Assembly (NCBI RefSeq): GCF_003385455.1
Contig: NZ_QNUF01000033.1
Location: 1 to 54,322 of the forward strand
Direction: 5' to 3'
DNA: 54,322 bases
DNA from: Chryseobacterium rhizosphaerae
GTDB taxonomy: Bacteria; Bacteroidota; Bacteroidia; Flavobacteriales; Weeksellaceae
How positions within the stretch are numbered: position 1 is the stretch's first letter; each line of letters starts with the position of its first letter. The notes under the pieces are model-generated. The model was not told the DNA's origin and ran no database searches. It was given only the letters and a program-made list of their open reading frames with translations. Made by a program: the position numbers and the translations under genes. Positions 26,402 to 36,074 of the stretch are shown here, in pieces.

Positions 26402-26998
26402 ATGGGCCTACATGAACGCCGCCAAAGAGAAAAAGAATCCATCCGTGCAAATATTTTGCAGGCTGCTTTCACATTGGCGAAAACCGAAGGCTGGGCTTCA
26501 CTATCCATGCGTAAAATAGCAGACGCTATTGAATATAGTGCACCGGTAGTATATGATTATTTTGAAAATAAAGAGGCTATCTTATTTGAAATTTCTTTAG
26601 ATGGCTTCCACAATTTACATATAGAATTATTAAAAGCTCAGAAGAAACACGATAGTCCGGAAGACCAACTTGTGGCTATTGTAGATGCTTACTGGAATTT
26701 TGCTTTTAAAAATAAAGAATATTACCAGCTTATGTTTGGTTTAGGAATGCAGTGCTGTGGAAAAGGCCAGATGAAAAAAGAATTTTCATCATTCCAGGAG
26801 ATGATCTATGAGTGTACCTATGAAATTATCAAGAAAAACGGATCCAATCCGGATAATGCATGTCATATGTCTCATGCTCTGTTTTCAGCAGTTCATGGAA
26901 TGATTTCCATTATGATGATGCGTACAGCAGATATTCCATCTACTATGAATAAATCATCTTTAGACGAAACAGTTTCGTCTTTTATTAAATCTTTATAG
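26402..26998 (+). CDS. TetR/AcrR-family transcriptional repressor of the RND efflux operon
   Basis: 198 residues. N-terminal HTH domain (about 12-58): IRANILQAAFTLAKTEGWASLSMRKIADAIEYSAPVVYDYFENKEAIL. The C-terminal ligand-binding domain (about 80-195) carries a WHG-like TetR_C signature (HALFSAVHGMISIMM). It lies directly upstream of an adaptor-pump-outer membrane RND operon on the same strand, and the same palindrome occurs in front of both, so it very likely represses both itself and the pump. The inducer is unknown. Confidence 0.93.
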   Translation: MGLHERRQREKESIRANILQAAFTLAKTEGWASLSMRKIADAIEYSAPVVYDYFENKEAILFEISLDGFHNLHIELLKAQKKHDSPEDQLVAIVDAYWNFAFKNKEYYQLMFGLGMQCCGKGQMKKEFSSFQEMIYECTYEIIKKNGSNPDNACHMSHALFSAVHGMISIMMMRTADIPSTMNKSSLDETVSSFIKSL

Positions 26999-26999
26999 A

Positions 27000-27033
27000 T
27001 TTTTTTTGAACCAAAAATTAACACCGTTAGGAA
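27000..27033 (+). promoter_or_regulatory. TetR operator copy 2 inside a duplicated 34-base element
   Basis: TTTTTTTTGAAC-N6-TTAACACCGTTAG-GAA. The operator core is 27018-27030. The same arrangement and spacing recurs at 27262-27295, so this is a direct repeat of promoter-like DNA. The TTTG may be a -33 element; the matching -7 is degenerate. Confidence 0.55.
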
Positions 27034-27034
27034 A

Positions 27035-27051
27035 TTTAACACTGAGTTAAA
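27035..27051 (+). promoter_or_regulatory. TetR operator-like copy 3 (variant spacing)
   Basis: TTTAAC-N5-GTTAAA. The half-sites resemble the others but the centre is longer (ACTGA), so binding is less certain. Confidence 0.4.
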
Positions 27052-27146
27052 TTAATTAATTCATTTAAACCTGATTAAAAACTAAAATTATTATGTAAAA
27101 TTTGATACCATTCGATGAGTAAAAATAATGATTTTTTCTTTAAACA

Positions 27147-27159
27147 TTAACACTGTTAG
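27147..27159 (+). promoter_or_regulatory. TetR operator copy 4
   Basis: TTAACACTGTTAG, followed by CAAAATTAACATAATTA, about 205 bases before the adaptor ATG. Confidence 0.6.
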
Positions 27160-27261
27160 CAAAATTAACATAATTACACCTCACATCTTTATATATTTAT
27201 ATACATTAAAACATTCAATTATGGGAACACTCGACTTTATCGGACATTAAAAATTCTGTAA

Positions 27262-27295
27262 TTTTTTTTGAACAAATCATTAACACTGTTAGGAA
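27262..27295 (+). promoter_or_regulatory. TetR operator copy 5 in the second 34-base element
   Basis: TTTTTTTTGAAC-N6-TTAACACTGTTAG-GAA, with operator core 27280-27292, about 70 bases before the adaptor start. It differs from the copy at 27000 mainly in the N6 and one operator base. Confidence 0.6.
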
Positions 27296-27363
27296 AAAAA
27301 ACAGCATTTATTACAAGGAATATTACTTAAATCTAACACTTCATTAAAAAAATTAAACCCAAA

Positions 27364-28524
27364 ATGAAAATACCTGGAAAAACAAAGTTTATTGTACTTA
27401 TCTCAAGTATAATTCTTTTACAGAGTTGCACCAAGGCTGCCGAAGGATCTAATGCCGCACCGCCAGCACCTGAACTTCCGGTTTATACCGTTATCACCTC
27501 CCCTGCTACCACATATCAGGAACTACCTACCGCTTTAGAAGGAAAAAACAACGTAGAGATCAGATCTCAGGTAGATGGATATCTTGATAGAATTTATGTA
27601 GAAGAGGGATCTTATGTAAGAGCCGGACAGCCTTTATTTAAAATAGACTCCAGAAGCTATGGTGAACAGATGAATATGGCACAAGCCAACCTCCAAGTGG
27701 CTCATGCTAATATACAGAAAGCAAAAGTAGAAGTCGACAGACTTCAGCCATTGGTTGCTGCAAAAGTAGTTTCCGATGTACAGCTTAAAACAGCAAAAGC
27801 CAACTACGAAGCCGCGGTTGCTGCTGCATCACAGGCTAAAGCTTCAGTAGGAAGCGCAAGAATCAATGTAGGATTTACAACCATTACCGCACCGGTAAGC
27901 GGTTATATTGGAAGGATTCCATATAAAAAAGGAAGTCTGATCTCCAGAACAGATCCTAATCCATTGACTTTATTGTCAGATATCAGCGAAATATATGCTT
28001 ACTTCTCTTTAAGCGAACTGGATTTTATTGCTTTTCAAAATAAATATCCCGGTGCCACTTTAGAAGAGAAACTGAAAAATATGCCTCTGGTAGAACTGGT
28101 AATTGCAGATAACAGTATCTATCCTCAAAAAGGAAAATTAAGTATTGTAGACGGACAGTTTGATAAAACAACCGGAGCGATCAGCGTACGTGCCGTTTTC
28201 CCTAATGCTAACGGAGCTTTAAGAACAGGAAACACCGGAAGAGTACGTATGCCGCAGTTTATCTCCAATGCCGTAGTCATTCCACAGGAATCTACTTTCG
28301 AAATTCAGGATAAAACCTATGTATATGTGATGGGAAAAGACCAGAAAGTGACCGGAAGACCTATCAAAATCTCCGGAAAAACAGAGGGGTATTATTTTAT
28401 TTCTGAAGGGCTTTCTCCCGGAGAAAAAATTGTCTTCACCGGAATCGGCAGCCTGAAAGATGGAGCCTCCATCAAACCAAAAGCTATTTCTTCTGACAGT
28501 TTATTAAAAGCAAAACCTTTATAA
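27364..28524 (+). CDS. RND efflux periplasmic adaptor subunit (AcrA/MexE type), lipoprotein
   Basis: 386 residues. Lipoprotein signal with lipobox LLQS-Cys22. Barrel-sandwich hybrid domain halves flank a coiled-coil hairpin: EGKNNVEIRSQVDGYLDRIYVEEGSYVRAGQPLFKID, coiled coil about 100-165 (MAQANLQVAHANIQKAKVEVDRL), then GFTTITAPVSGYIGRIPYKKGSLI. The beta-barrel and membrane-proximal domains follow. It links the inner-membrane pump to the outer-membrane channel in the periplasm. First gene of the TetR-controlled operon, 40 bases before the pump gene. Confidence 0.95.
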   Translation: MKIPGKTKFIVLISSIILLQSCTKAAEGSNAAPPAPELPVYTVITSPATTYQELPTALEGKNNVEIRSQVDGYLDRIYVEEGSYVRAGQPLFKIDSRSYGEQMNMAQANLQVAHANIQKAKVEVDRLQPLVAAKVVSDVQLKTAKANYEAAVAAASQAKASVGSARINVGFTTITAPVSGYIGRIPYKKGSLISRTDPNPLTLLSDISEIYAYFSLSELDFIAFQNKYPGATLEEKLKNMPLVELVIADNSIYPQKGKLSIVDGQFDKTTGAISVRAVFPNANGALRTGNTGRVRMPQFISNAVVIPQESTFEIQDKTYVYVMGKDQKVTGRPIKISGKTEGYYFISEGLSPGEKIVFTGIGSLKDGASIKPKAISSDSLLKAKPL

Positions 28525-28563
28525 ATATCCTGAATACAGAAGACTTAAAAAAATAAACTTCTT

Positions 28564-31500
28564 ATGTTAAAACAATTTATAGAAAGACCGGTACTTTCAA
28601 CGGTCATCTCCATAATACTTCTATTATTGGGAGCCTTGTCTCTCTTTAATTTACCGATTGCCCTCTTTCCGGATATTGCACCTCCAAGTGTACAGGTAAC
28701 GGCTTTTTATCCGGGAGCGAATGCTGAAGTAGTGGCCCGTTCTGTAGCAACCCCAATTGAGGAAGCGGTGAACGGAGTTGAGAACATGACCTATATGACC
28801 TCCAATTCCAGTAACGACGGAACCATGACACTGAGCGTTTTCTTCAAACAGGGAGCTGATGCTGATAATGCAGCAGTAAACGTACAGAACCGTGTATCAA
28901 AAGCAATGAGTCAGCTTCCTCAGGAAGTAGTACAGGCCGGAATTTCAACACAGAAAGTTCAAAACAGTATGATTATGTTTATGGGACTTACCAGTGATGA
29001 TCCGAAACAATACGACGAGCTTTTCTTACAAAATTACCTGAAGATCAACGTCATTCCCCAAATACAACGTATTCCGGGAGTAGCACAGGCACAGGTATTC
29101 GGAACAAGAGATTATTCCATGAGAATCTGGCTGAAACCAGATAGACTGGCAGCCAACAATCTTTCTCCACAGGAAGTTCTTGCAGCAATCAAAGATCACA
29201 ACCTTGAAGCTGCTCCAGGTCGTCTTGGGCAAGGAAGTAAGGAAACGTATGAGTATATCCTTAAATATAAAGGAAAGCTGAACAAAAATGAAGATTACGA
29301 AGGTATTGCCATTAAAGCGAATAATGACGGATCATTCCTGAGATTAAAAGATGTTGCAAGAGTAGAATTTGGTTCTTATACCTATACCGCAACAAACAGA
29401 GTAGACGGAAAACCGGTTGCTGGGTTTGCTATTTTACAAACTGCAGGTTCTAATGCCAATGAGATCCTGACAGAAATTGAAAAACAGGTTGATGTATTGA
29501 GTACTACCCTGCCAAAAGGGGTAAAACCAATTATCATGTATAATTCCAAGGACTTTTTGGATGCTTCTATTCATCAGGTTGTTGAGACGTTAGTGATCGC
29601 TTTCATTCTGGTATTTATTGTGGTGTATATTTTCCTTCAGGATTTCAGATCTACACTTATACCAGCTATTGCAGTACCGGTTGCGATTATCGGAACCTTT
29701 TTCTTCCTGCAATTGTTCGGTTTCAGTATCAATATGCTTACATTATTTGCGTTGGTATTAGCCATCGGTATTGTAGTGGATGACGCCATTGTAGTAGTGG
29801 AAGCCGTCCATTCCAAAATGGAACAGACAGGAATGCCCGTGGAGCAAGCTACCATGAATTCCATGAGTGAAATTTCCGGCGCTATTATTTCCATTACACT
29901 GGTAATGTGTGCCGTGTTTATTCCGGTAGGATTCATGCAGGGACCGGCAGGGGTGTTTTACAGACAGTTTGCCTTCACTCTGGCAATTGCCATCCTGATT
30001 TCTGCAGTCAATGCATTAACATTAAGCCCCGCTTTATGTGCCATGTTCTTAAATGATCCTCAGGGTGAACATGGTGAGCATGGTCATAAAAAAGGCTTTG
30101 GAGCAAGATTCTTCAATGCATTTAACGTGAGCTTTAACAATATGACCAGAAAATATATTTACAGCCTTAAATTTTTAATTAAAAATAAATGGGTAGCAGT
30201 AGGAGGCCTTGTCCTTATTACAGCGGTAAGTATTTTCCTGATTAAAAAAGCACCTTCAGGATTTATTCCGACAGAAGACCAGGGATTCGTATTATATGCA
30301 GTAAATACTCCTCCGGGAAGTTCACTGGAAAGAACTCACAACGCTACAACACAGATCGATAAAATCATTAACGGTGAAAAGGCAACCAATCACCTTTGGG
30401 TAGCAGACGGAATGAACTTCATCAGTAATGCCAATGCCTCTCCATATTCTGCAGGTTTCATTAAACTTAAAGATTATGACAAACGTGGTGATATGAAAGA
30501 TCCAGATCAGATTGCTGCAGCACTGACAGGAAAGGTGAGCCAGGTAAAAGATGCCAATGCATTCTTCTTCAACTTCCCTACTGTACAAGGTTTTGGTAAC
30601 GTTTCCGGTTTTGAATTCATGCTTCAGGATAAGACAAACAGTTCTTTTGAACAGTTGGGAACCACCACACAGGCATTCATCGGAGAATTGATGAAACGTC
30701 CGGAAATTGCATTTGCATTTACTACATATGCTGCCGGAAACCCACAATATACTATTGATGTAGATGCAGATAAAGCCAATCAGCTTGGAGTGTCTATCAC
30801 CGAATTGATGCAGACTATGCAGATTTATTACGGAAGTAGCTTTGTTTCAGACTTTAACAGGTTTGGTAAATACTACAGAGTAATGGCACAGGCAGATATT
30901 CCTTACCGTACGGACATTAATTCTTTAGAAGGAATTTATGTAAAGAATAAATCCGGAGAAATGGTTCCTGCTAAGACATTGGTTACTTTAAAAAGAACTT
31001 TTGGACCTGAAACGGTAACAAGAAATAACCTTTTCAATGCAGTAACGATTAACGGAACACCAAAACCGGGATACAGTACCGGTGATGCCATTAAAGCGGT
31101 AGAAGAGGTTGCTCAGAAATCCCTTCCTAGAGGCTATGGCTATGAATGGACAGGAATTACCCGTGAAGAGATTAAAACAGGCGGACAAACAGTATTTATC
31201 TTCCTTTTAAGTATTCTCTTTGTATACTTCCTGTTGGCAGCACAATATGAAAGTTATATTCTTCCGTTTGCCATTATCCTTACCATTCCTACGGGAGTAT
31301 TTGGAGTATTTGCCTTCACAGGATTAGCTGGAATTGATAATAATATTTATGTACAGGTAGGACTCATCATGCTTGTAGGGCTTTTGGCTAAAAATGCCAT
31401 CCTGATCGTAGAATTTGCTGTTCAGAGAAGAAATGCAGGAAAATCACTGATTGAATCAGCTCTTCAGGCTTCAAGATTACGTTTAAGACCCATCTTGATG

Positions 31501-31746
31501 ACCTCTTTTGCCTTTATCGTGGGTATGCTTCCATTAGTGTGGACACAGGGTGCTTCTGCAAAAGGAAATCACTCTATTGGTTACAGTACTGTAGGAGGAA
31601 TGCTTACAGGAGTTATTTTCGGAATTTTCATTATCCCGGTAATGTATGTGATTTTCCAATATCTGCATGAAAAAATGCCAAGCAGAAAAAAGAAAAGGCT
31701 TCAGAAAAAGCTACAGCAAGAGCAGGCTTTAACAGCTGCTCATTAA
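28564..31746 (+). CDS. RND efflux transporter permease (AcrB/MexF, HAE1 type)
   Basis: 1060 residues, full length. Starts MLKQFIERPVLSTVISIILLLLGALSLFNLPIALFPDIAPPSVQVTAFYPGA, typical of the family. Proton-relay aspartates lie in TM4: GIVVDDAIVVVE. The C-terminal half begins around residue 540 with VAVGGLVLITAVSIFLIKKAPSGFIPTEDQG, and GLLAKNAILIVEFA marks TM10. A histidine-rich loop GEHGEHGHKKG sits between the halves. It should extrude hydrophobic drugs by proton antiport; the spectrum cannot be read from sequence. Confidence 0.96.
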   Translation: MLKQFIERPVLSTVISIILLLLGALSLFNLPIALFPDIAPPSVQVTAFYPGANAEVVARSVATPIEEAVNGVENMTYMTSNSSNDGTMTLSVFFKQGADADNAAVNVQNRVSKAMSQLPQEVVQAGISTQKVQNSMIMFMGLTSDDPKQYDELFLQNYLKINVIPQIQRIPGVAQAQVFGTRDYSMRIWLKPDRLAANNLSPQEVLAAIKDHNLEAAPGRLGQGSKETYEYILKYKGKLNKNEDYEGIAIKANNDGSFLRLKDVARVEFGSYTYTATNRVDGKPVAGFAILQTAGSNANEILTEIEKQVDVLSTTLPKGVKPIIMYNSKDFLDASIHQVVETLVIAFILVFIVVYIFLQDFRSTLIPAIAVPVAIIGTFFFLQLFGFSINMLTLFALVLAIGIVVDDAIVVVEAVHSKMEQTGMPVEQATMNSMSEISGAIISITLVMCAVFIPVGFMQGPAGVFYRQFAFTLAIAILISAVNALTLSPALCAMFLNDPQGEHGEHGHKKGFGARFFNAFNVSFNNMTRKYIYSLKFLIKNKWVAVGGLVLITAVSIFLIKKAPSGFIPTEDQGFVLYAVNTPPGSSLERTHNATTQIDKIINGEKATNHLWVADGMNFISNANASPYSAGFIKLKDYDKRGDMKDPDQIAAALTGKVSQVKDANAFFFNFPTVQGFGNVSGFEFMLQDKTNSSFEQLGTTTQAFIGELMKRPEIAFAFTTYAAGNPQYTIDVDADKANQLGVSITELMQTMQIYYGSSFVSDFNRFGKYYRVMAQADIPYRTDINSLEGIYVKNKSGEMVPAKTLVTLKRTFGPETVTRNNLFNAVTINGTPKPGYSTGDAIKAVEEVAQKSLPRGYGYEWTGITREEIKTGGQTVFIFLLSILFVYFLLAAQYESYILPFAIILTIPTGVFGVFAFTGLAGIDNNIYVQVGLIMLVGLLAKNAILIVEFAVQRRNAGKSLIESALQASRLRLRPILMTSFAFIVGMLPLVWTQGASAKGNHSIGYSTVGGMLTGVIFGIFIIPVMYVIFQYLHEKMPSRKKKRLQKKLQQEQALTAAH

Positions 31747-31943
31747 AAATTATTTACAAATCTTAAGGGGTATAGAAGTCACAAGAGGTTTTACACTTGG
31801 TGATTTTAGATTATAAACTTTACACATGTAAGTTTTGAAGTCAAATATTTTCTACATGAAAAACAGTCATCTGAGTAAGCTGTGGAAAATAGACCTATAC
31901 CTCTTACCATTTGGTACCCATTAAAAGCCTATTAAACAAAACA

Positions 31944-33356
31944 ATGAAAAGAGTAAAAAATATTATATTAACATTTGCGCTGGCTTTAGGCTCTGTTTCG
32001 TGCGTGTCAAAACTGGCATACACGGAGCCGGACCTTCCGCTTCCGGAAAAATTCCAGTATACAGCAACAGCTGATACGGCAAGTATTGCCAACCTGGAAT
32101 GGAAAGAATTTTTCAGTGATCCTATCTTACAAGGCTTAATTGAAAAAGGAATTAAAAATAATTATGATCTTCAAATTGCATTAAAACAGGTTGCTGCTTC
32201 ACAGGAAAAATTGAAACAGGCAAAATATATGCAATATCCTGATGTAGGTTTTGGAGTGACCGGTCAGATTTCTAAACCATCCAAAAACAGTATGAACGGG
32301 CAAAGCTTAAATGTATTTTTAGGACAGAGCCATATTGAGGATTACAATGCAGCATTCAACCTTTCCTGGGAAGCTGATATTTGGGGGAAAATCAAAAACC
32401 AGCAGGAAGTTTCAAGAATGCAGTATCTGCAAACTTATGAAGGTTCAAAAGCTATCCAGACCCAGGTTGTAGCAGCTATTGCCCAGGGATATTATAATCT
32501 CTTAATGCTTGATAAACAACTGGCCATTGCAAAATCCAATCTGGAATTAAGCAGCAATACATTACTGATTACACAGAAAATGTGGGAAAGTGGTGATACA
32601 ACTTCTTTAGGAGTACAACAGTCTGCTGCTCAGAAGCAGGCAACGGAACTTCTTATTTCTCAATTGGAACAGAATATTGCTATTCAGGAAAATGCATTAA
32701 GTATTCTGGTAGGAGAAATTCCTAATAAAGTAAACAGAACGATTGAAATGGTTGATACCTCTTTACCACAGGATATTACAACAGGACTTCCGGCCGCTAT
32801 GGTAAGCCGCAGACCGGATGTTCGTCAGCAGGAACTTGTTCTACTGGAGTCCAATGCTTTTGTAGGAATTGCACAAGCCAATATGTATCCTGCATTAAAG
32901 ATTACAGCAAACGGAGGGGTCAATTCATTCAAATTTGATAATTGGTTTCAGATTCCGGCATCATTATTCGGATCTGTTTTAGGAGGAATTACACAACCTA
33001 TTTTCCAGAAAAGACAGCTGAAAACAGATCTGGAAGTAGCCAAAATTCAAAGAGAGAAAAATGTTCTGGCTTTCCGTCAATCGGTATTGAATGCTGTGGG
33101 TGAAGTTTCTGATGCTTTGGTTTCTAATGAAAATTTAAAAATTCAGGAACAAAAAGCAACGGAACAGTCTACGACATTAAAAGACGGAATTAAAAGTGCA
33201 CAGCTTCTTTATAGAGGAGGTTCAGCCAATTATCTTGAAGTGATCACTGCTCAGGGCAACTCACTTCAGGCAGAGCTGAATCTGGCTTCCATTAAAAGAC
33301 AGAGATTAAGCAGCATTGTAGATTTATACAGAGCGCTAGGTGGTGGTTGGAAGTAG
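31944..33356 (+). CDS. Efflux outer membrane factor lipoprotein (OprM/TolC-like)
   Basis: 470 residues. The ATG at 31944 gives MKRVKNIILTFALALGSVSC, a lipoprotein signal with Cys20; the upstream ATG at 31911 adds 11 residues that are not signal-like. Two OEP repeats: about 60-250 (NNYDLQIALKQVAASQEKLKQAKY) and 270-460 (VSRRPDVRQQELVLLESNAFVGIAQANMYPALKITANGG; GLPxAMVSRRPDVRxxE is a hallmark). Third gene of the RND operon, 197 bases after the pump; that spacer has a small inverted repeat TTACA-CA-TGTAA and no gene. Confidence 0.93.
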   Translation: MKRVKNIILTFALALGSVSCVSKLAYTEPDLPLPEKFQYTATADTASIANLEWKEFFSDPILQGLIEKGIKNNYDLQIALKQVAASQEKLKQAKYMQYPDVGFGVTGQISKPSKNSMNGQSLNVFLGQSHIEDYNAAFNLSWEADIWGKIKNQQEVSRMQYLQTYEGSKAIQTQVVAAIAQGYYNLLMLDKQLAIAKSNLELSSNTLLITQKMWESGDTTSLGVQQSAAQKQATELLISQLEQNIAIQENALSILVGEIPNKVNRTIEMVDTSLPQDITTGLPAAMVSRRPDVRQQELVLLESNAFVGIAQANMYPALKITANGGVNSFKFDNWFQIPASLFGSVLGGITQPIFQKRQLKTDLEVAKIQREKNVLAFRQSVLNAVGEVSDALVSNENLKIQEQKATEQSTTLKDGIKSAQLLYRGGSANYLEVITAQGNSLQAELNLASIKRQRLSSIVDLYRALGGGWK

Positions 33357-33376
33357 TAAATTAAATTATATTGTTA

Positions 33377-33407
33377 AGTGCGGTTCTTATGGGGCCGCAT
33401 TTTTTTT
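33377..33407 (+). terminator. Terminator of the RND efflux operon
   Basis: Stem AAGTGCGG/CCGCATTT (8 bp with one G-U, extended inward by further pairs) followed by a run of T. Confidence 0.8.
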
Positions 33408-33564
33408 GCTGATGAATAAATAAACATTGGTAAGAAGTGAAATTTAAAACTAATTACACTCAAATATTAATTTTGATTCCTTCGGAATGACACACTGGAT
33501 TCGTAATTTAAACATACCCTATGTTATTCCGTAGAAATCTGTATTTTGAAAGCTTATAGTAAAA

Positions 33565-34482
33565 TTATTTATTTCTGAAACTGTCATTAATCCATTGAAG
33601 GAGATTTTCAAAGTCCTGGTGAGAATAGCCTAATTGTACATAATGGATATCATCCGCTTTTCTATACCAGGTTAATTGACGTTTAGCATACCTGCGGCTG
33701 TTCTTTTTAATCTCAGAAACAGCAAAATCAAGATCCCATTCCCCGTCAAAGTATTTAAATAATTCGGCATAGCCTACCGTATTTAAAGCCGTCAGACCTT
33801 TGAACTTTTCCAAACCTTTCACCTCATCCAGCAGACCTTTCTCCATCATTATATCTACCCTGCGGTTGATTCTGTCATATAATTCTTCTCTTGGAGCTTC
33901 TATTCCAATACGAATCACATTAAAATCTCTGGAGTCCTGGGAAACAGCTATATGTTCAGAATATTTTTTCCCGGTTTGCCAGATCACATCAATAGCACGA
34001 AGAAGCCTTCGGTGATTGTGAATATCTACCACCTCAAAATATTCCGGATCCAGCTCTTTTAAAATGGCCTGAAGTTTTTCTATGCCTTCCTGATCCATTA
34101 TAGCCTGAAGTTTTTCCTGATTTTCATTATCAGCTTCCGGTAAATCGTTCAAGCCTTCAATCACGGCTTTTTCATACATCATACTACCGCCAACTAAAAT
34201 TACGGTGTCATGATCTTTAAAAAGTTCAGTGAGTTTTTGCAAAGCGTCTTCTTCATATTGCCCGATAGAATAGTATTCTTCCACGGAAAGATTCCCTATA
34301 AAATGATGAGGAGCTTCAGCCAGTTCCTCTTCAGAAGGAGAAGCTGTCCCTATTTTCATTTCTTTAAAAAACTGTCTGGAATCACAGGAAATAATCTCTG
34401 TATTGAAATATTGAGCCAGGTCAATAGCCAATCTCGTTTTACCAATTCCGGTGGGTCCTACTACAGAAATCAAATTTTTCAT
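33565..34482 (-). CDS. miaA: tRNA dimethylallyltransferase
   Basis: 305 residues. Makes i6A37 in tRNAs reading UNN codons. P-loop VGPTGIGKTRLAIDLA at the N-terminus, then IISCDSRQFFKEMKIGTA (the DSRQ/xYxxxxIGTA motif), HHFIG, and ILVGGSMMYEKAV (usual GGTGLY). The C-terminal half has the tRNA-interacting NTVGYAELF and RRYAKRQLTWYRK. Divergent from the yicC-gmk pair with 94 bases between. The sequence is complete and close to the normal length. Confidence 0.95.
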   Translation of the reverse strand: MKNLISVVGPTGIGKTRLAIDLAQYFNTEIISCDSRQFFKEMKIGTASPSEEELAEAPHHFIGNLSVEEYYSIGQYEEDALQKLTELFKDHDTVILVGGSMMYEKAVIEGLNDLPEADNENQEKLQAIMDQEGIEKLQAILKELDPEYFEVVDIHNHRRLLRAIDVIWQTGKKYSEHIAVSQDSRDFNVIRIGIEAPREELYDRINRRVDIMMEKGLLDEVKGLEKFKGLTALNTVGYAELFKYFDGEWDLDFAVSEIKKNSRRYAKRQLTWYRKADDIHYVQLGYSHQDFENLLQWINDSFRNK

Positions 34483-34551
34483 CAGTTCACATTCATTATT
34501 TTATCAGTCAGATGTAATCTTTACAGATTTCACAGTGCTAATTTAAATGTT

Positions 34552-34559
34552 TATCTTTG
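34552..34559 (+). promoter_or_regulatory. Candidate -7 promoter element of the yicC-gmk operon
   Basis: TATCTTTG, 17 bases before the yicC ATG. Confidence 0.6.
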
Positions 34560-34576
34560 TAGAACAATAAAAAACT

Positions 34577-35434
34577 ATGATTTTATCAATGACTGGCTTC
34601 GGTAGAGCCGAAGGTGTTTTTGAAGGAAAAAAAATAACAATAGATATTAAATCATTGAACAGCAAGAGCTTTGATTTAAATATCAAGATTCCTTTACGTT
34701 ATAAAGAAAAAGAATTTGAAATCAGAAAAATTCTTAACGATAGAATTATCCGTGGAAAGGTAGACTGCTACGTTAATCTGGAGAATCTGGAAGAGTCCAA
34801 TGATGTAAAAATCAATAAAAATTTAATTGATTCATACATCAATGAGCTTAAGACCATTGCATCAGACGGACCTGACTATGAATACCTTAAAATGGCAGTA
34901 CGACTTCCTGATGCCATCACCTCAAGGCCTGATGAACTTACAGAAGGGGAATGGGAAGCTTTGGCGAAAATTGTCAGTGCAGCCATAGACCGTTTTGAAG
35001 AATTCAGAAAAACTGAAGGAAGCATTTTACATGAAGAATTAAACAGAAATATCCAGAATATTGATAAATATCTTGGGGAAGTGATTCCATTTGAAGAAGA
35101 AAGAATTGTTAGCGTGAAAGAACGTTATCAGAAATCTTTGAAAGAATTTGAAAATGTAGATGAAACACGTTTCTATCAGGAAATGGCATACTTCACAGAG
35201 AAACTTGATATTTCAGAAGAAAAAGTAAGACTTACCCAACACTTGAAATATTATAAAGAAGTAATGGACAACGAATCTTTCAATGGAAAAAAACTGGGCT
35301 TTATTTCTCAGGAAATCGGAAGAGAGATCAATACATTAGGTTCAAAAGCCAATCATGCCCAAATTCAGAAGCTTGTGGTTATGATGAAAGATGACTTGGA
35401 AAAAATTAAAGAACAGACGTTAAACGTATTATAG
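34577..35434 (+). CDS. YicC-family protein
   Basis: 285 residues. Begins MILSMTGFGRAEG (family signature SMTGFGR). YicC_N domain about 1-155 with DIKSLNSKSFDLNIKIP; C-terminal DUF1732 about 200-285 ending REINTLGSKANHAQIQKLVVMMKDDLEKIKEQTLNV. E. coli YicC has endoribonuclease activity; the role here is inferred from the family. It precedes gmk on the same strand, as in many bacteria, with a repeat-like 73-base spacer (35435-35507). Confidence 0.94.
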   Translation: MILSMTGFGRAEGVFEGKKITIDIKSLNSKSFDLNIKIPLRYKEKEFEIRKILNDRIIRGKVDCYVNLENLEESNDVKINKNLIDSYINELKTIASDGPDYEYLKMAVRLPDAITSRPDELTEGEWEALAKIVSAAIDRFEEFRKTEGSILHEELNRNIQNIDKYLGEVIPFEEERIVSVKERYQKSLKEFENVDETRFYQEMAYFTEKLDISEEKVRLTQHLKYYKEVMDNESFNGKKLGFISQEIGREINTLGSKANHAQIQKLVVMMKDDLEKIKEQTLNVL

Positions 35435-35507
35435 ACGATAGACCTATAGACATGAGATAAGAGATTTTGGTCTCGTGTCTCTCATCTAAAAATCTCTAAA
35501 AATCTAA
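35435..35507. repeat. Degenerate AGAGATT/AATCTCT intergenic repeat
   Basis: The yicC-gmk spacer is built of short units (ATGAGATAAGAGA and TCTCGTGTCTCTCAT), imperfectly inverted, then AAAATCTCTAAAAATCTAA. Similar in style to the spacers at 11935 and 36072. Confidence 0.45.
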
Positions 35508-36074
35508 ATGGATAAAGTAATTATATTTTCAGCACCATCAGGGAGCGGAAAAACTACATTGGTAAAGCATTCTTTGGAAACATTTCCGGAGCTGAAGTTT
35601 TCAATTTCCTGTACAACAAGACAACCGAGAGGAAGTGAAGTTCATGCAGTAGATTATCATTTTTTAACTCCTGATCAGTTCAGACAGAAAATAGCAGAAG
35701 AAGCTTTTGTAGAATATGAAGAAGTATATACTGATAAATATTACGGTACTTTAAAATCTGAAGTAGAAAAAATCTGGAATCAGGGAAAAGTTGTTATTTT
35801 TGATGTAGATGTAAAAGGAGGAATTTCTTTAAAAAAATATTTTGGCGAGAAAGCATTATCCATTTTTATAGAACCCCCTTCCATTGAAGAATTGGAACGA
35901 AGATTGATTTCAAGAAATACAGATGATGCTGAAACCATCAAAACCCGTGTAGAAAAGGCAGAAGAAGAAATGTCTTATGCAAAGGATTTTGACAAAATCG
36001 TCATCAACAGTGATCTTGACCAAGCTAAAATAGAAATAGAAAGTTTAATAAAAAGTTTTATAGAAAGTAACTAG
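35508..36074 (+). CDS. gmk: Guanylate kinase
   Basis: 188 residues. Phosphorylates GMP to GDP. P-loop APSGSGKTT at about 9-17, GMP-binding region FSISCTTRQPRGSEVHAVDYHFLT, and EYEEVYTDKYYGTL. ADP-side Arg residues lie in RRLISRNTDD and KTRVEKAEEEM. Normal length. Cotranscribed with yicC upstream by orientation and spacing. Confidence 0.96.
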   Translation: MDKVIIFSAPSGSGKTTLVKHSLETFPELKFSISCTTRQPRGSEVHAVDYHFLTPDQFRQKIAEEAFVEYEEVYTDKYYGTLKSEVEKIWNQGKVVIFDVDVKGGISLKKYFGEKALSIFIEPPSIEELERRLISRNTDDAETIKTRVEKAEEEMSYAKDFDKIVINSDLDQAKIEIESLIKSFIESN

